Source: Streptomyces sp. NRRL F-5630 (GTDB lineage Bacteria > Actinomycetota > Actinomycetes > Streptomycetales > Streptomycetaceae). From it: DNA of 23,029 nucleotides. Position 1 is the first letter of the stretch; the number at the start of each line of letters is the position of its first letter. Positions 15,519 to 23,029 of the stretch are shown here, piece by piece. The translations under genes were made by a program, and so were the position numbers. The stretch covers positions 1 to 23,029 of the forward strand of contig NZ_JOGO01000088.1 of assembly GCF_000719475.1 (NCBI RefSeq), in the 5' to 3' direction. Below the pieces are notes generated by a model. The model saw only the letters and a list, made by a program, of their open reading frames with translations. It had not been told where the DNA came from and did not search any database.

Positions 15519-15552
15519 GGGGACGCGCGCCTTCGCGTCGGCGCGCGTCCCC
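15519..15552. terminator. Hairpin 2 in the aceA-aceB gap
   Basis: A perfect 13-bp stem (GGGGACGCGCGCC / GGCGCGCGTCCCC) with an 8-nt loop. It may be a back-up terminator or a structured leader element if an aceB promoter lies upstream of it. Confidence 0.55.
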
Positions 15553-15566
15553 GTGCCCCCGAGCCG

Positions 15567-15604
15567 AACGGGGGCCGGGCACCCGTCTCCGTCCGGCCCC
15601 CGTT
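15567..15604. terminator. Hairpin 3 in the aceA-aceB gap
   Basis: A perfect 12-bp stem (AACGGGGGCCGG / CCGGCCCCCGTT) with a 14-nt loop, 82 nt before the aceB start codon. Read downstream, the second arm ends in TT, weakly terminator-like. It could also be in the aceB 5' leader. Confidence 0.5.
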
Positions 15605-15686
15605 CCTCGCACCCTCGCCCGGTCCCCCGGGCCACGCGGTTCACCACTGAGCCGCGTGCTCCGGCCCCGCTCCAGGAGGTCCCCCG

Positions 15687-17234
15687 ATGCCCACCCTCGC
15701 CCCGGCCCGTACCGTCCGCGTCACCGCCGCCCCCGGCCCGCGCCACGACGAGATCCTCACGCCCGCCGCGCTCGACTTCCTCGGCACCCTCGTGGCCGCC
15801 TTCGGCGAGCGCCGCCAGTGGCTGCTGCGCGAACGGCGCCGCCAGGCGCACCGCCTCGCCGCCGGTATCCGTCTCGACTTCCCGCTCGTCACGACGCCGG
15901 TGCGCACCGACCCCGCGTGGCGTGTCGCACCGCCGGCGCCGGGACTCGCCGAGCGGCACGTGGAACTCGTGGGCCCGCCCACCCCGCGGGCGGCGGCCGC
16001 CGCGTACGGCTCGGGCGCCTCGACCTGGACCGCCGACTTCGAGGACGCCACCTCGCCGACCTGGCACACCGTCCTCGACGGCCACCTCCTCCTCAAGGAC
16101 CTCGCCCGCACCCCGCGCGCGGGCGCGCGCCCCACGCTCGTCGTGCGCCCGCGCGGCTGGCACCTCGACGAAGCGCACCTGGAGTACGGCGGAGAGCCGG
16201 TCCCCGCCGCGCTCGCCGACTTCGCGCTGTTCTTCTTCCACAACGCCAGGCCGCTCGTCGAGGCGGGGCACGGGCCCTACTTCTGCCTGCCGAAGCTGGA
16301 GAACCGGTACGAGGCGCGGCTGTGGAACGACGTCTTCCTCCTCGCCCAGGAGTCGCTCGGCCTCCCGGCCGGGACCGTGCGGGCCTCGGCGCTCATCGAG
16401 ACGATCACCGCGGCGATGGAGATGGAGGAGATCCTCCATGAACTGCGGGAGCACAGCTCGGGGTTGATCGCCGGGCGCTGGGACTACCTCTTCAGCCTCG
16501 TCAAGACCTTCGGGCACCGCACCGACTTCCTCCTGCCCGACCGGGCGCGACTGCCGATGACGGCGCCCTTCCTGCGCGCGTACACCGAACTCCTGGTGCG
16601 CACGTGCCACCGGCGCGGCGCGCACGCGATCGGCGGCATGGCGGCGCAGGCGCCCGAGGGCGACCCGGCGGCGATCGAGGCGGCCCTCGCCGAGGTGCGG
16701 CGCGACAAGGAACGGGAGGCCGAGGACGGTTTCGACGGCTCGTGGGTCGCGCACCCGGGGCTCGTCCCCGTCGGCCGCGAGATCTTCCGCGGCGTCCTCG
16801 GCGACCGGCCGCACCAGCTCGACCGCAAGCGCGACGATGTCGAGGTCCGGGCCGCCGAACTCCTCGCCGTGCCGCGCCTGACCGGTGCACCGGGCCCCGA
16901 GGGGGTGCGCGGCAGCGTGGCGCTCGCGGTCCGTTACTTCGACCGCTGGCTCGGTGGGACGGGACTGCTCGACCAGGGCGGCCTCCTCGCCGACGCGGCG
17001 ACGGCGGAGATCGCCCGCACGCAGATCTGGCAGTGGCTGCGGCACGGGGCCGTGAGCCGCGAGACGGTCGAGCGGCACGTCGAGGAGGAGATGGCCGCGC
17101 TCGCGGCGGAGGGCGCCCACAGCGACCCGGCGGAGGTCCGCGCACTCTTCGCGGCGACGGCGCTCGGCCCCCGGCTCCCGCTCTTCTTCACGCGGTACGG
17201 CTACGACACCTACCTGGCGCACCGCGCCGTCTGA
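15687..17234 (+). CDS. aceB: Malate synthase A
   Basis: It condenses glyoxylate and acetyl-CoA to malate, completing the glyoxylate bypass with aceA just upstream. The 515 residues suit the A-type enzyme (about 530), not the longer G-type. The family signature is EHSSGLIAGRWDYLFS (255-270), with W265-D266-Y267 intact; most relatives have N-x-G where this has I-A-G. LIET (237-240) carries the probable magnesium ligand E239, and VVRPRGWH (152-159) the substrate-site arginine region. The start is ATG 15687 with an ideal AGGAGGT 6 nt upstream. It lies 254 bp from aceA across three hairpins, so it likely has its own promoter, though I could not place one. Two hairpins follow it. Confidence 0.95.
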   Translation: MPTLAPARTVRVTAAPGPRHDEILTPAALDFLGTLVAAFGERRQWLLRERRRQAHRLAAGIRLDFPLVTTPVRTDPAWRVAPPAPGLAERHVELVGPPTPRAAAAAYGSGASTWTADFEDATSPTWHTVLDGHLLLKDLARTPRAGARPTLVVRPRGWHLDEAHLEYGGEPVPAALADFALFFFHNARPLVEAGHGPYFCLPKLENRYEARLWNDVFLLAQESLGLPAGTVRASALIETITAAMEMEEILHELREHSSGLIAGRWDYLFSLVKTFGHRTDFLLPDRARLPMTAPFLRAYTELLVRTCHRRGAHAIGGMAAQAPEGDPAAIEAALAEVRRDKEREAEDGFDGSWVAHPGLVPVGREIFRGVLGDRPHQLDRKRDDVEVRAAELLAVPRLTGAPGPEGVRGSVALAVRYFDRWLGGTGLLDQGGLLADAATAEIARTQIWQWLRHGAVSRETVERHVEEEMAALAAEGAHSDPAEVRALFAATALGPRLPLFFTRYGYDTYLAHRAV

Positions 17235-17236
17235 CC

Positions 17237-17271
17237 CCGCGGCGGCCGGGACCTGCCCCCGCCCGCCGCGG
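17237..17271. terminator. Hairpin just past aceB
   Basis: Arms CCGCGGCGG (17237-17245) and CCGCCGCGG (17263-17271) pair fully across 17 nt. It starts 3 nt past the aceB stop. Confidence 0.45.
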
Positions 17272-17275
17272 CCCG

Positions 17276-17314
17276 AGCCGCCCCGCCCCGAACCCACGCG
17301 GGGGCGGGGCGGCT
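17276..17314. terminator. Bidirectional terminator between aceB and the valine operon
   Basis: A perfect 14-bp stem (AGCCGCCCCGCCCC / GGGGCGGGGCGGCT) with an 11-nt loop lies between the convergent aceB (ends 17234) and enoyl-CoA hydratase gene (ends 17405). It is well placed to stop transcription from both sides. Confidence 0.7.
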
Positions 17315-17404
17315 TCCCACGGGCGGGGCGGGGGCGGAGCCCCGGTGGTCGGCACTCCGGCCCGAGAGGGGCGGGGCCGCGCGAGGCCCCGTCCGCGGCC
17401 CGGC

Positions 17405-18181
17405 CTACTCGTTCCGGAACTCCGGCTTCCGTTTCGCGGTGAACGCCGCCATCCCCTCCTTCTGGTCCGCGAAGGCGAACACCGAGTGGAACAACCGCCG
17501 CTCGAAGTGGACACCCTCCGCAAGAGTCGTCTCGAACGCCGTGTTGACCGCCTCCTTGGCCATCATCACGGCCGGAGCCGAGAGGTTCGCGATCGTGTCG
17601 GCCGCCGCGAGGGCCTCCGTGAGGAGGTCGGCCGCCGGGACGATCCGCGAGACGAGGCCCGCGCGTTCGGCCTCGGTCGCGTCCATCGTCCGCCCGGTCA
17701 GGCACAGGTCCATCGCCTTCGCCTTCCCGACCGCGCGGGTCAGCCGCTGCGAGCCGCCGATCCCCGGGATGACACCCAGTTTGACCTCGGGCTGCCCGAA
17801 GCGCGCCGTGTCCGCCGCGATCAGCACATCGCACAGCATGGCGAGTTCGCACCCGCCGCCGAGCGCGTGCCCCGCGACGGCGGCGATCGTGGGCGTGCGG
17901 AGCCTGCCGAGCCGGTCCCAGGCGGAGAACCAGTCGTGCAGGTACATCTCGACGGAGGTGCGCGGCGCCATCTCGGTGATGTCCGCCCCGGCCGCGAAAG
18001 CCCGCTCCGAGCCGGTGAGGACGAGGCAGCCGACCTCCGGGTCCCGGTCCAGTTCCTCGGCGGCGCCGACGAGTTCCTCCATGAGGCGCGCGTTGAGCGC
18101 GTTGAGCGCCTTCGGGCGGTTCAGGGTGAGCAGGGCGACCCGGCCCCTGCGCTCGACGAGGATCGTCTCGTAGGTACTCAT
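17405..18181 (-). CDS. Enoyl-CoA hydratase (methacrylyl-CoA hydration)
   Basis: A crotonase-fold hydratase of 258 residues, the normal length. Both catalytic glutamates are present: E112 in GGGCEL (108-113) and E132 in GQPEV (129-133), equivalent to E144 and E164 of the rat enzyme. The oxyanion-hole stretch AGADI (64-68) is also present. By context it hydrates methacrylyl-CoA to 3-hydroxyisobutyryl-CoA in valine breakdown; the sequence alone would also allow general short-chain enoyl-CoA hydration. The start is ATG 18181, overlapping the mmsB stop as ATGA, so the two are translationally coupled. It is the last gene of the operon, followed by a terminator shared with aceB. Confidence 0.92.
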   Translation of the reverse strand: MSTYETILVERRGRVALLTLNRPKALNALNARLMEELVGAAEELDRDPEVGCLVLTGSERAFAAGADITEMAPRTSVEMYLHDWFSAWDRLGRLRTPTIAAVAGHALGGGCELAMLCDVLIAADTARFGQPEVKLGVIPGIGGSQRLTRAVGKAKAMDLCLTGRTMDATEAERAGLVSRIVPAADLLTEALAAADTIANLSAPAVMMAKEAVNTAFETTLAEGVHFERRLFHSVFAFADQKEGMAAFTAKRKPEFRNE

Positions 18182-19095
18182 CCGGCTGCCTTTCCCGAGT
18201 TCTCCCGCAGGACCCGCACGATGCCCGAGAAGTCCTCGTCGGCGCCGCGCCCTTCGGCGTACGCCGCGTACATCTCCGCCGCCCGCAGCCCCAGTTCGGC
18301 CTGGACGCCGCCCGCGCGGACCGCGTTGGCCGCGAGGCCGAGGTCCTTGGCCATGAGGGGGGCGCCGAACCCCGGGCGGTAGTCGCGGTTGGCGGGGGAC
18401 GTCGGGACGGGGCCGGGGACGGGGCAGTTGACGCTGAGCGCCCAGCACTGGCCCGAGGCGGTCGAGGCGACGTCGTAGAGGGCCTGGTGCGAGAGCCCGA
18501 GGCTCTCGGCGAGGACGAACGCCTCGCTCACCGCGATCATCGAGACGCCCAGGATCATGTTGTTGCAGATCTTCGCCGCCTGACCGGCGCCCGCCGCCCC
18601 GCAGTGCACCGCCTTCTTGCCCATGACGTCGAGCAGCGGCAGCGCCTCGGAGAACTCCTCCTCTCCCCCGCCCACCATGAAGGTGAGCGTCCCGGCCTCG
18701 GCGCCGACGACGCCGCCCGAGACGGGCGCGTCGAGACAGCGCATCCCGCGCCCCTCGGCGAGCGCGTGCACGGCGCGGGCGTCGGCGACGTCGATCGTGG
18801 AGCAGTCGACGAAGAGGGTGCCGGGGCGGGCGGCGCCGAGGATGTCCTCGTACAGGCCGAGCACGTGGCGCCCGGCGGGGAGCATGGAGATCACGAGGTC
18901 GGCGCCGGTCACGGCCTCGACGGCGCTCGCGGCGGCCTCGGCCCCCGCGGCGACCCCCGCTTCGAGGGCCGCGGGCACGAGGTCGAAGGCACGCACGGTG
19001 TACTCGGCGCGGACGAGGTTCGCGGCCATCGGGGCGCCCATGTGCCCGAGCCCGATGAACGCGACGGTGCTGACCTTCTTGTCGGTAGTGCTCAC
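18178..19095 (-). CDS. mmsB: 3-hydroxyisobutyrate dehydrogenase
   Basis: It oxidises 3-hydroxyisobutyrate to methylmalonate semialdehyde with NAD+. The 305 residues show the Rossmann motif GLGHMG (15-20), the substrate-binding motif DAPVSGG (122-128) and the catalytic lysine K175 in GQAAKICNN (171-179), all as in the beta-hydroxyacid dehydrogenase family. The start is GTG 19095, which overlaps the previous gene's stop as GTGA and has GGAGGTGA upstream. The open frame continues far upstream, but only as a shadow of the hydrolase gene. It lies between the hydrolase that makes its substrate and, at the operon head, the dehydrogenase (mmsA) that uses its product. Confidence 0.93.
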   Translation of the reverse strand: MSTTDKKVSTVAFIGLGHMGAPMAANLVRAEYTVRAFDLVPAALEAGVAAGAEAAASAVEAVTGADLVISMLPAGRHVLGLYEDILGAARPGTLFVDCSTIDVADARAVHALAEGRGMRCLDAPVSGGVVGAEAGTLTFMVGGGEEEFSEALPLLDVMGKKAVHCGAAGAGQAAKICNNMILGVSMIAVSEAFVLAESLGLSHQALYDVASTASGQCWALSVNCPVPGPVPTSPANRDYRPGFGAPLMAKDLGLAANAVRAGGVQAELGLRAAEMYAAYAEGRGADEDFSGIVRVLRENSGKAAG

Positions 19096-20162
19096 CGTGT
19101 CACCTCCGGTGTCGGGGCGAGCCCGAGTTCGCGCTCGCCCAGGGATGTGAAGAAGCGTGCGACGTCGGAGGCGTCCACCTCGGCGAGCGAGGCCGGGTTC
19201 CAGTGCGGGTCGCGGTCCTTGTCGACGACCTGCGCGCGGATGCCCTCGACGAGGTCGGGCGTGGCGAGGCACGCGAGCGAGACCCGGTACTCCTGGTCGA
19301 GCGCCTCCTCCAGGGTGGCGAGCGCGCGGACGCGGCGGAGCGCTTCCAGGGTCACCTTCAGGCTCGTGGGGGACCGGCCCGCCAGGGTCGCCGCGTCGGC
19401 GTGCGCGGCCTCCTCGGGGCGGGCCCGCAGGCGCTCGACGATCTCCTCGACGGTGTCCGCCGCGTAACAGGCGTCGATCCAGCCCCGGTCGCGGTCGAGC
19501 GCGGCGGGCGGCGCCTCGGCCGCGTACCGTCCGACGGCCTCGTCGGCGGGCAGCGTGCCCAGCGCTTCGAGCAGTTCCGGCAGGGCGCTCGACGGTACGT
19601 AGTGGTCGGCGAGGCCGAGGCGCAGCGCGTCGCCGGGCCCCGCGACCGTCCCGGTGAGGGCCTGGCGGGTGCCGAGGTGGCCGGGGGCGCGCGAGAGCAG
19701 CCATGTGCCCCCGACGTCGGGCACGAAGCCGATGCCGGTCTCGGGCATCGCGGCCTTGGTGCGCTCGGTGACGATCCGGACGGAGCCGTGCGCGGAAACG
19801 CCGATGCCGCCGCCCATGACGATGCCGTCCATGACGGCGACGTACGGGACGGGGTAGCGGGGGACGCGGGCGTTGAGCCGGTACTCGTCGCGCCAGAAGT
19901 CCGCGGCCTCCCGCCCGTCGCCGTCGCGCGCCGCCTCGTAGACGGCGCGGATGTCCCCGCCCGCGCACAGGCCGCGCTCGCCCGCGCCGGTGAGGACGAC
20001 GGTCTCGACCGCGTCGTCCTTCTCCCAGGCGGTGAGGGCGGCGTCGATGAGGCCGACCATCTCGTGCGTGAGGGCGTTGAGGGCGCGGGGGCGGTTGAGG
20101 ACGAGATGCGCGGCCCGGCCCCTGACCGAGGTGAGGACGGGGCGCTCCCCGGCGCCGCTCAC
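19092..20162 (-). CDS. 3-hydroxyisobutyryl-CoA hydrolase
   Basis: A crotonase-superfamily enzyme of 356 residues, about 100 longer than a hydratase and typical of the hydrolase branch. GGDIRAVYE (68-76), the oxyanion stretch MGGGIG (116-121) and the [13 protein letters not shown] block (140-152), with E141 and D149 matching the family's catalytic pair, identify it. It releases CoA from 3-hydroxyisobutyryl-CoA, the step peculiar to valine breakdown, which separates this operon from general fatty-acid oxidation. The start is GTG 20162, overlapping the acyl-CoA dehydrogenase stop as GTGA. Crotonase paralogues are often misnamed enoyl-CoA hydratase; here length, motif and neighbours favour the hydrolase. 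Confidence 0.88.
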   Translation of the reverse strand: MSGAGERPVLTSVRGRAAHLVLNRPRALNALTHEMVGLIDAALTAWEKDDAVETVVLTGAGERGLCAGGDIRAVYEAARDGDGREAADFWRDEYRLNARVPRYPVPYVAVMDGIVMGGGIGVSAHGSVRIVTERTKAAMPETGIGFVPDVGGTWLLSRAPGHLGTRQALTGTVAGPGDALRLGLADHYVPSSALPELLEALGTLPADEAVGRYAAEAPPAALDRDRGWIDACYAADTVEEIVERLRARPEEAAHADAATLAGRSPTSLKVTLEALRRVRALATLEEALDQEYRVSLACLATPDLVEGIRAQVVDKDRDPHWNPASLAEVDASDVARFFTSLGERELGLAPTPEVTR

Positions 20163-21334
20163 CGGGCCGCTCCCGTGAGGCCCCTGGCCACGATGACGCG
20201 CATGATCTCGTTGCTCCCTTCCAGGATCTGGTGGACCCGCAGGTCCCGGACGATCTTCTCGATCCCGTATTCGTGCAGATAGCCGTAGCCGCCGTGGAGC
20301 TGGAGCGCGCGGTCGGCGATCTGGAAGCCGGTGTCGGTGGCGAAGCGCTTGGCCATCGCGATGAGTTGCGGGGCCTGCGGGTCCTTGCGGTCCAGGGCGT
20401 CGGCGGCCTGGTGGAGCAGGGCGCGCGCGGCGGCGAGTTCGGTGGTCATGTCGGCGAGGCGGAAGCGCAGGGCTTCGGAGGCGATGAGCGGCTGCCCGAA
20501 GGCCTCGCGCTCGGTGAGGTGCTGGAGCGAGCGGTCGAGCGCCGAGCGGGCGCCGCCGAGCGAGCACGCCGCGATGCCGAGCCGTCCGCCGTTGAGGCCG
20601 TTCATGGCGATGCGGAAGCCCTGCCCCTCCGCGCCGAGCATGCGGTCCGCCGGCACGCGCACGCCGTCGAGGATCACCTGCCGGGTCGGCTGGGCGTTCC
20701 AGCCCATCTTGTGCTCGTTGGGACCGAAGCCGAGTCCGGCGTCGTCCTTGTCGACGAGGAAGGCGGTGATGCCGTCGGGTCCGGCGCCTCCCGTACGGGC
20801 CATGACGAGGTAGAGCCGGGCGGCACCCGCGCCGGAGATGAACTGCTTGACGCCGGTGAGGACCCACTCGTCGCCGTCGCGCACGGCGCGCGTCGAGAGG
20901 GCGGCGGCGTCCGAGCCGGCGCCGGGCTCGGTGAGGCAGTAGCTCGCGAGGTCGTCCATCGCGCAGAGCCCGGGGAGGTAGCGGGCGCGCTGGGCCTCGT
21001 CGCCGTAGGTGTCGACCATCCAGCCGACCATGTTGTGGATCGACAGGTACGCGGCGACGCAGGGGCAGCCGGTGGCGAGCGCCTCGAAGACGAGGACGCC
21101 GTCGGCCCGCGTGAGGCCCGAGCCGCCGGACTCCTCGCGGACGTAGACGCCGCCGAGGCCGAGTCCCGCGGCCTTGCGCAGGACGTCGACGGGGAAGTGC
21201 TTCTCGCGGTCCCACTCCAGGGCGTGGGGCGCGAGGTGGTCCCCGGCGAAGTCGAGCGTGGTCTCGACCAGGGCCCGCTGGTCCTCGCTGAGGAGCGTGT
21301 CGTACGTGGTGGTGCCGTGTGTGGTGGTGCTCAT
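20159..21334 (-). CDS. Acyl-CoA dehydrogenase, probable isobutyryl-CoA dehydrogenase
   Basis: An FAD-dependent dehydrogenase of 391 residues. Signature 1 is CLTEPGAGSD (133-142). HGGYGY (347-352), followed by the EGSNEIMR stretch, holds the presumed catalytic base E372 and the FAD/dimer contacts. By context it oxidises isobutyryl-CoA to methacrylyl-CoA, the first step after the branched-chain ketoacid dehydrogenase. Other short branched acyl-CoAs are possible. The start is ATG 21334 with GAGGG upstream, 10 bp after the mmsA stop. Its 3' end overlaps the next gene by 4 bp. Confidence 0.9.
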   Translation of the reverse strand: MSTTTHGTTTYDTLLSEDQRALVETTLDFAGDHLAPHALEWDREKHFPVDVLRKAAGLGLGGVYVREESGGSGLTRADGVLVFEALATGCPCVAAYLSIHNMVGWMVDTYGDEAQRARYLPGLCAMDDLASYCLTEPGAGSDAAALSTRAVRDGDEWVLTGVKQFISGAGAARLYLVMARTGGAGPDGITAFLVDKDDAGLGFGPNEHKMGWNAQPTRQVILDGVRVPADRMLGAEGQGFRIAMNGLNGGRLGIAACSLGGARSALDRSLQHLTEREAFGQPLIASEALRFRLADMTTELAAARALLHQAADALDRKDPQAPQLIAMAKRFATDTGFQIADRALQLHGGYGYLHEYGIEKIVRDLRVHQILEGSNEIMRVIVARGLTGAAR

Positions 21335-21344
21335 GGTGGTGCCC

Positions 21345-22868
21345 TCAGCCCATCGTCGGGATGGTGAAGCTCGCTCCTTCGCGCAGCCCCTTGGGCCAGC
21401 GCGAAGTGACGGTCTTGGTGCGGGTGTAGAAGCGGATCGAGTCCGGCCCGTGCTGGTTGAGGTCGCCGAAGCCGGACGCCTTCCAGCCGCCGAAGGTGTG
21501 GTACGCGACGGGAACCGGGATCGGTACGTTGACGCCGACCATGCCGGTGTTGACGCGGCGCGTGAAGTCGCGCGCGGTGTCCCCGTCGCGGGTGAAGATC
21601 GCGACGCCGTTGCCGAAGGCGTGCTCGCTCGGCAGGCGCAGCGCCTCCTCGTAGTCGGCGGCGCGCACGACGCTGAGGACGGGCCCGAAGATCTCCTCCT
21701 GGTAGATGCGCATCTCCGGGGTCACGCGGTCGAAGAGCGAGGCGCCCGCGAAGAAGCCCTTCTCGTGCCCGGCGAGGGTGAAGTCGCGGCCGTCGACGAC
21801 GAGTTCGGCACCCTCCTGGACACCGAGGTCGACGTAGGAGCGGACGCGGGCGAGGGCGTCCGGGCCGACGAGGGGCCCGAAGTCGGCCTCGGGGTCCTCG
21901 CTCGTGCCGATCCGCAGCCCGGCGATGCGTTCCTTGAGGCGGGCCACGAGCGCGTCGGCGGTCTCCTCGCCGACGGGCACGGCGACGGAGATCGCCATGC
22001 AGCGCTCGCCCGCCGAGCCGTACCCGGCGCCGACGAGGGCGTCGACGGCCTGGTCGAGGTCGGCGTCGGGCATCACGATCATGTGGTTCTTGGCGCCGCC
22101 GAAGCACTGGGCGCGCTTGCCGTTCGCGGCGGCGCTCGCGTAGATGTGCGCGGCGATGGGCGTCGAGCCGACGAAGCCGAGCGCCTGGACGCGCGGGTCC
22201 TCGATGAGGGTGTCCACGGCTCCGCGGTCGCCGTTGACGACGTTGAGCACCCCGGCGGGCAGCCCGGCTTCAAGGAAGAGTTCGGCGAGGCGCAGCGGCA
22301 CCGAGGGGTCGCGCTCGGAGGGCTTGAGGATGAAGGCGTTGCCGCAGGCGAGGGCCGGGGCTGCCTTCCAGAGCGGGATCATCGCGGGGAAGTTGAAGGG
22401 CGTGATGCCCGCGACGACGCCGAGCGGGGAGCGCAGCGAGTGCACGTCGATACCGGTCCCGGCGTTGTCGGTGAACTCGCCCTTCATCAGGTGCGGGATC
22501 CCGGCGGCGAACTCGACGACTTCGAGGCCGCGCTGGAGGTCGCCGTGCGCGTCCGCGATCGTCTTGCCGTGCTCGCTCGACAGGAGGCGGGCGATCTCGT
22601 CCTTCTCCTGGTCGACGAGCTGGAGGAAGCGGAGCAGCACGCGGGCGCGGCGCTGGGGGTTCCACTCGCCCCACTCCCGCTGCGCGCGGACCGCGTCGGC
22701 GATGGCGGCCTCGGTCTCGGCGCGGCTCGCGAGCGGCACGCGGGCCTGCACCTCTCCGGTATTGGGGTCGTAGACGTCGGCGAAGGCCCCGGAGGTGCCG
22801 GGGGTGTGCTTGCCGCCGATGAAGTGGGTGAGTTCGCGTACAGGGGCGCGGTCGGGTGCACTGGCCAT
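21345..22868 (-). CDS. mmsA: Methylmalonate-semialdehyde dehydrogenase (CoA-acylating)
   Basis: It converts methylmalonate semialdehyde plus CoA and NAD+ to propionyl-CoA and CO2, the last valine-specific step. The 507 residues match the family. The catalytic cysteine is C290 in GSAGERCMA (284-292), and TPFNFP (156-161) is the NAD-site motif. Where ordinary aldehyde dehydrogenases have the general-base motif ELGGKN, this has F-G-G-A-K-N-H (256-262), as expected for the CoA-acylating branch that lacks that glutamate. The start is ATG 22868; the ribosome site is weak (GCAGG about 9 nt upstream). It is first in a five-gene operon. The Streptomyces orthologue is also called msdA. Its product feeds the methylmalonyl-CoA pool used for polyketides (family knowledge). 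Confidence 0.95.
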   Translation of the reverse strand: MASAPDRAPVRELTHFIGGKHTPGTSGAFADVYDPNTGEVQARVPLASRAETEAAIADAVRAQREWGEWNPQRRARVLLRFLQLVDQEKDEIARLLSSEHGKTIADAHGDLQRGLEVVEFAAGIPHLMKGEFTDNAGTGIDVHSLRSPLGVVAGITPFNFPAMIPLWKAAPALACGNAFILKPSERDPSVPLRLAELFLEAGLPAGVLNVVNGDRGAVDTLIEDPRVQALGFVGSTPIAAHIYASAAANGKRAQCFGGAKNHMIVMPDADLDQAVDALVGAGYGSAGERCMAISVAVPVGEETADALVARLKERIAGLRIGTSEDPEADFGPLVGPDALARVRSYVDLGVQEGAELVVDGRDFTLAGHEKGFFAGASLFDRVTPEMRIYQEEIFGPVLSVVRAADYEEALRLPSEHAFGNGVAIFTRDGDTARDFTRRVNTGMVGVNVPIPVPVAYHTFGGWKASGFGDLNQHGPDSIRFYTRTKTVTSRWPKGLREGASFTIPTMG

Positions 22869-23029
22869 GAGGAGCCTGCTCTCGTCGGGAGATGCGGGAT
22901 GGCACGCGGTTCGCCGGCCGTGCGGGTGGACGGGGCGGCGGGGCGCGCGGGGCGTGTGGCGGGGTGCGGGGGCAAGGCTCGCGGGGTCGCGGCGGGGGCG
23001 GTAGGGGTCCGGTCCGGTAGGGCCGGGGG
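22869..23029 (-). other. Upstream region of the mmsA operon
   Basis: No gene is supported here. The only structure I see is a direct repeat CGGTAGGG at 22999-23006 and 23015-23022 (16-bp period), which could be a regulator site or chance. No clear -35/-10 pair was found on the minus strand; the promoter may lie here or past the edge. Confidence 0.25.

Noticed and set aside
19092..21215. 707-codon minus-strand frame
   Set aside because: Its first half is an out-of-frame shadow of the acyl-CoA dehydrogenase; the true hydrolase starts at GTG 20162, overlapping the previous stop.

Overview
The window is high-GC actinobacterial chromosome, almost certainly Streptomyces or a close relative. Supporting signs are very high GC, purine-rich ribosome sites, frequent GTG starts, GC-only hairpin terminators, a type VII (ESX) secretion locus with a fused three-domain EccC, and a RamB-type regulator divergent from isocitrate lyase. 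It holds 16 protein genes. I found no RNA genes, insertion sequences, phage genes or CRISPR arrays.

Region A (1-12217) is an ESX/type VII secretion locus, nearly all on the minus strand. Operon 1 starts at 12104: two WXG100 proteins (esxB, esxA), the 11-helix channel protein EccD, an AAA+ ATPase with a long beta-helix front end where mycobacterial EccA has a TPR domain, and another WXG100-like protein. Operon 2 starts at 5856: a 150-residue WXG100-like protein, EccC (1379 aa), and a large WXG100-headed protein that runs off the left edge. One plus-strand gene (6028-6654) sits between the operons and encodes an acidic protein with a C-terminal YxxxD motif. All five small proteins carry a YxxxD/E motif, the known type VII export signal. 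EccB, EccE and mycosin are not in the window. Upstream of both operons is the same 16-17 bp motif, which suggests shared control.

Region B (12404-17314) is the glyoxylate bypass: a RamB-like regulator, and divergent from it aceA (isocitrate lyase) then aceB (malate synthase). The gap between the regulator and aceA contains a RamB-like box overlapping the regulator's own putative -35. Three strong hairpins separate aceA from aceB, so the two are probably separate transcripts.

Region C (17405-22868, minus strand) is a compact valine-catabolic operon: mmsA, acyl-CoA dehydrogenase, 3-hydroxyisobutyryl-CoA hydrolase, mmsB and enoyl-CoA hydratase. Three of its four junctions are 4-bp start/stop overlaps. 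Together the enzymes take isobutyryl-CoA to propionyl-CoA. Regions B and C form a carbon-scavenging block (acetyl-CoA and branched-chain units) next to the secretion locus.

The parts least explained by known families are the beta-helix/AAA+ fusion, the diversified set of WXG-like proteins, the truncated large substrate at the left edge, and the shared motif upstream of the ESX operons.
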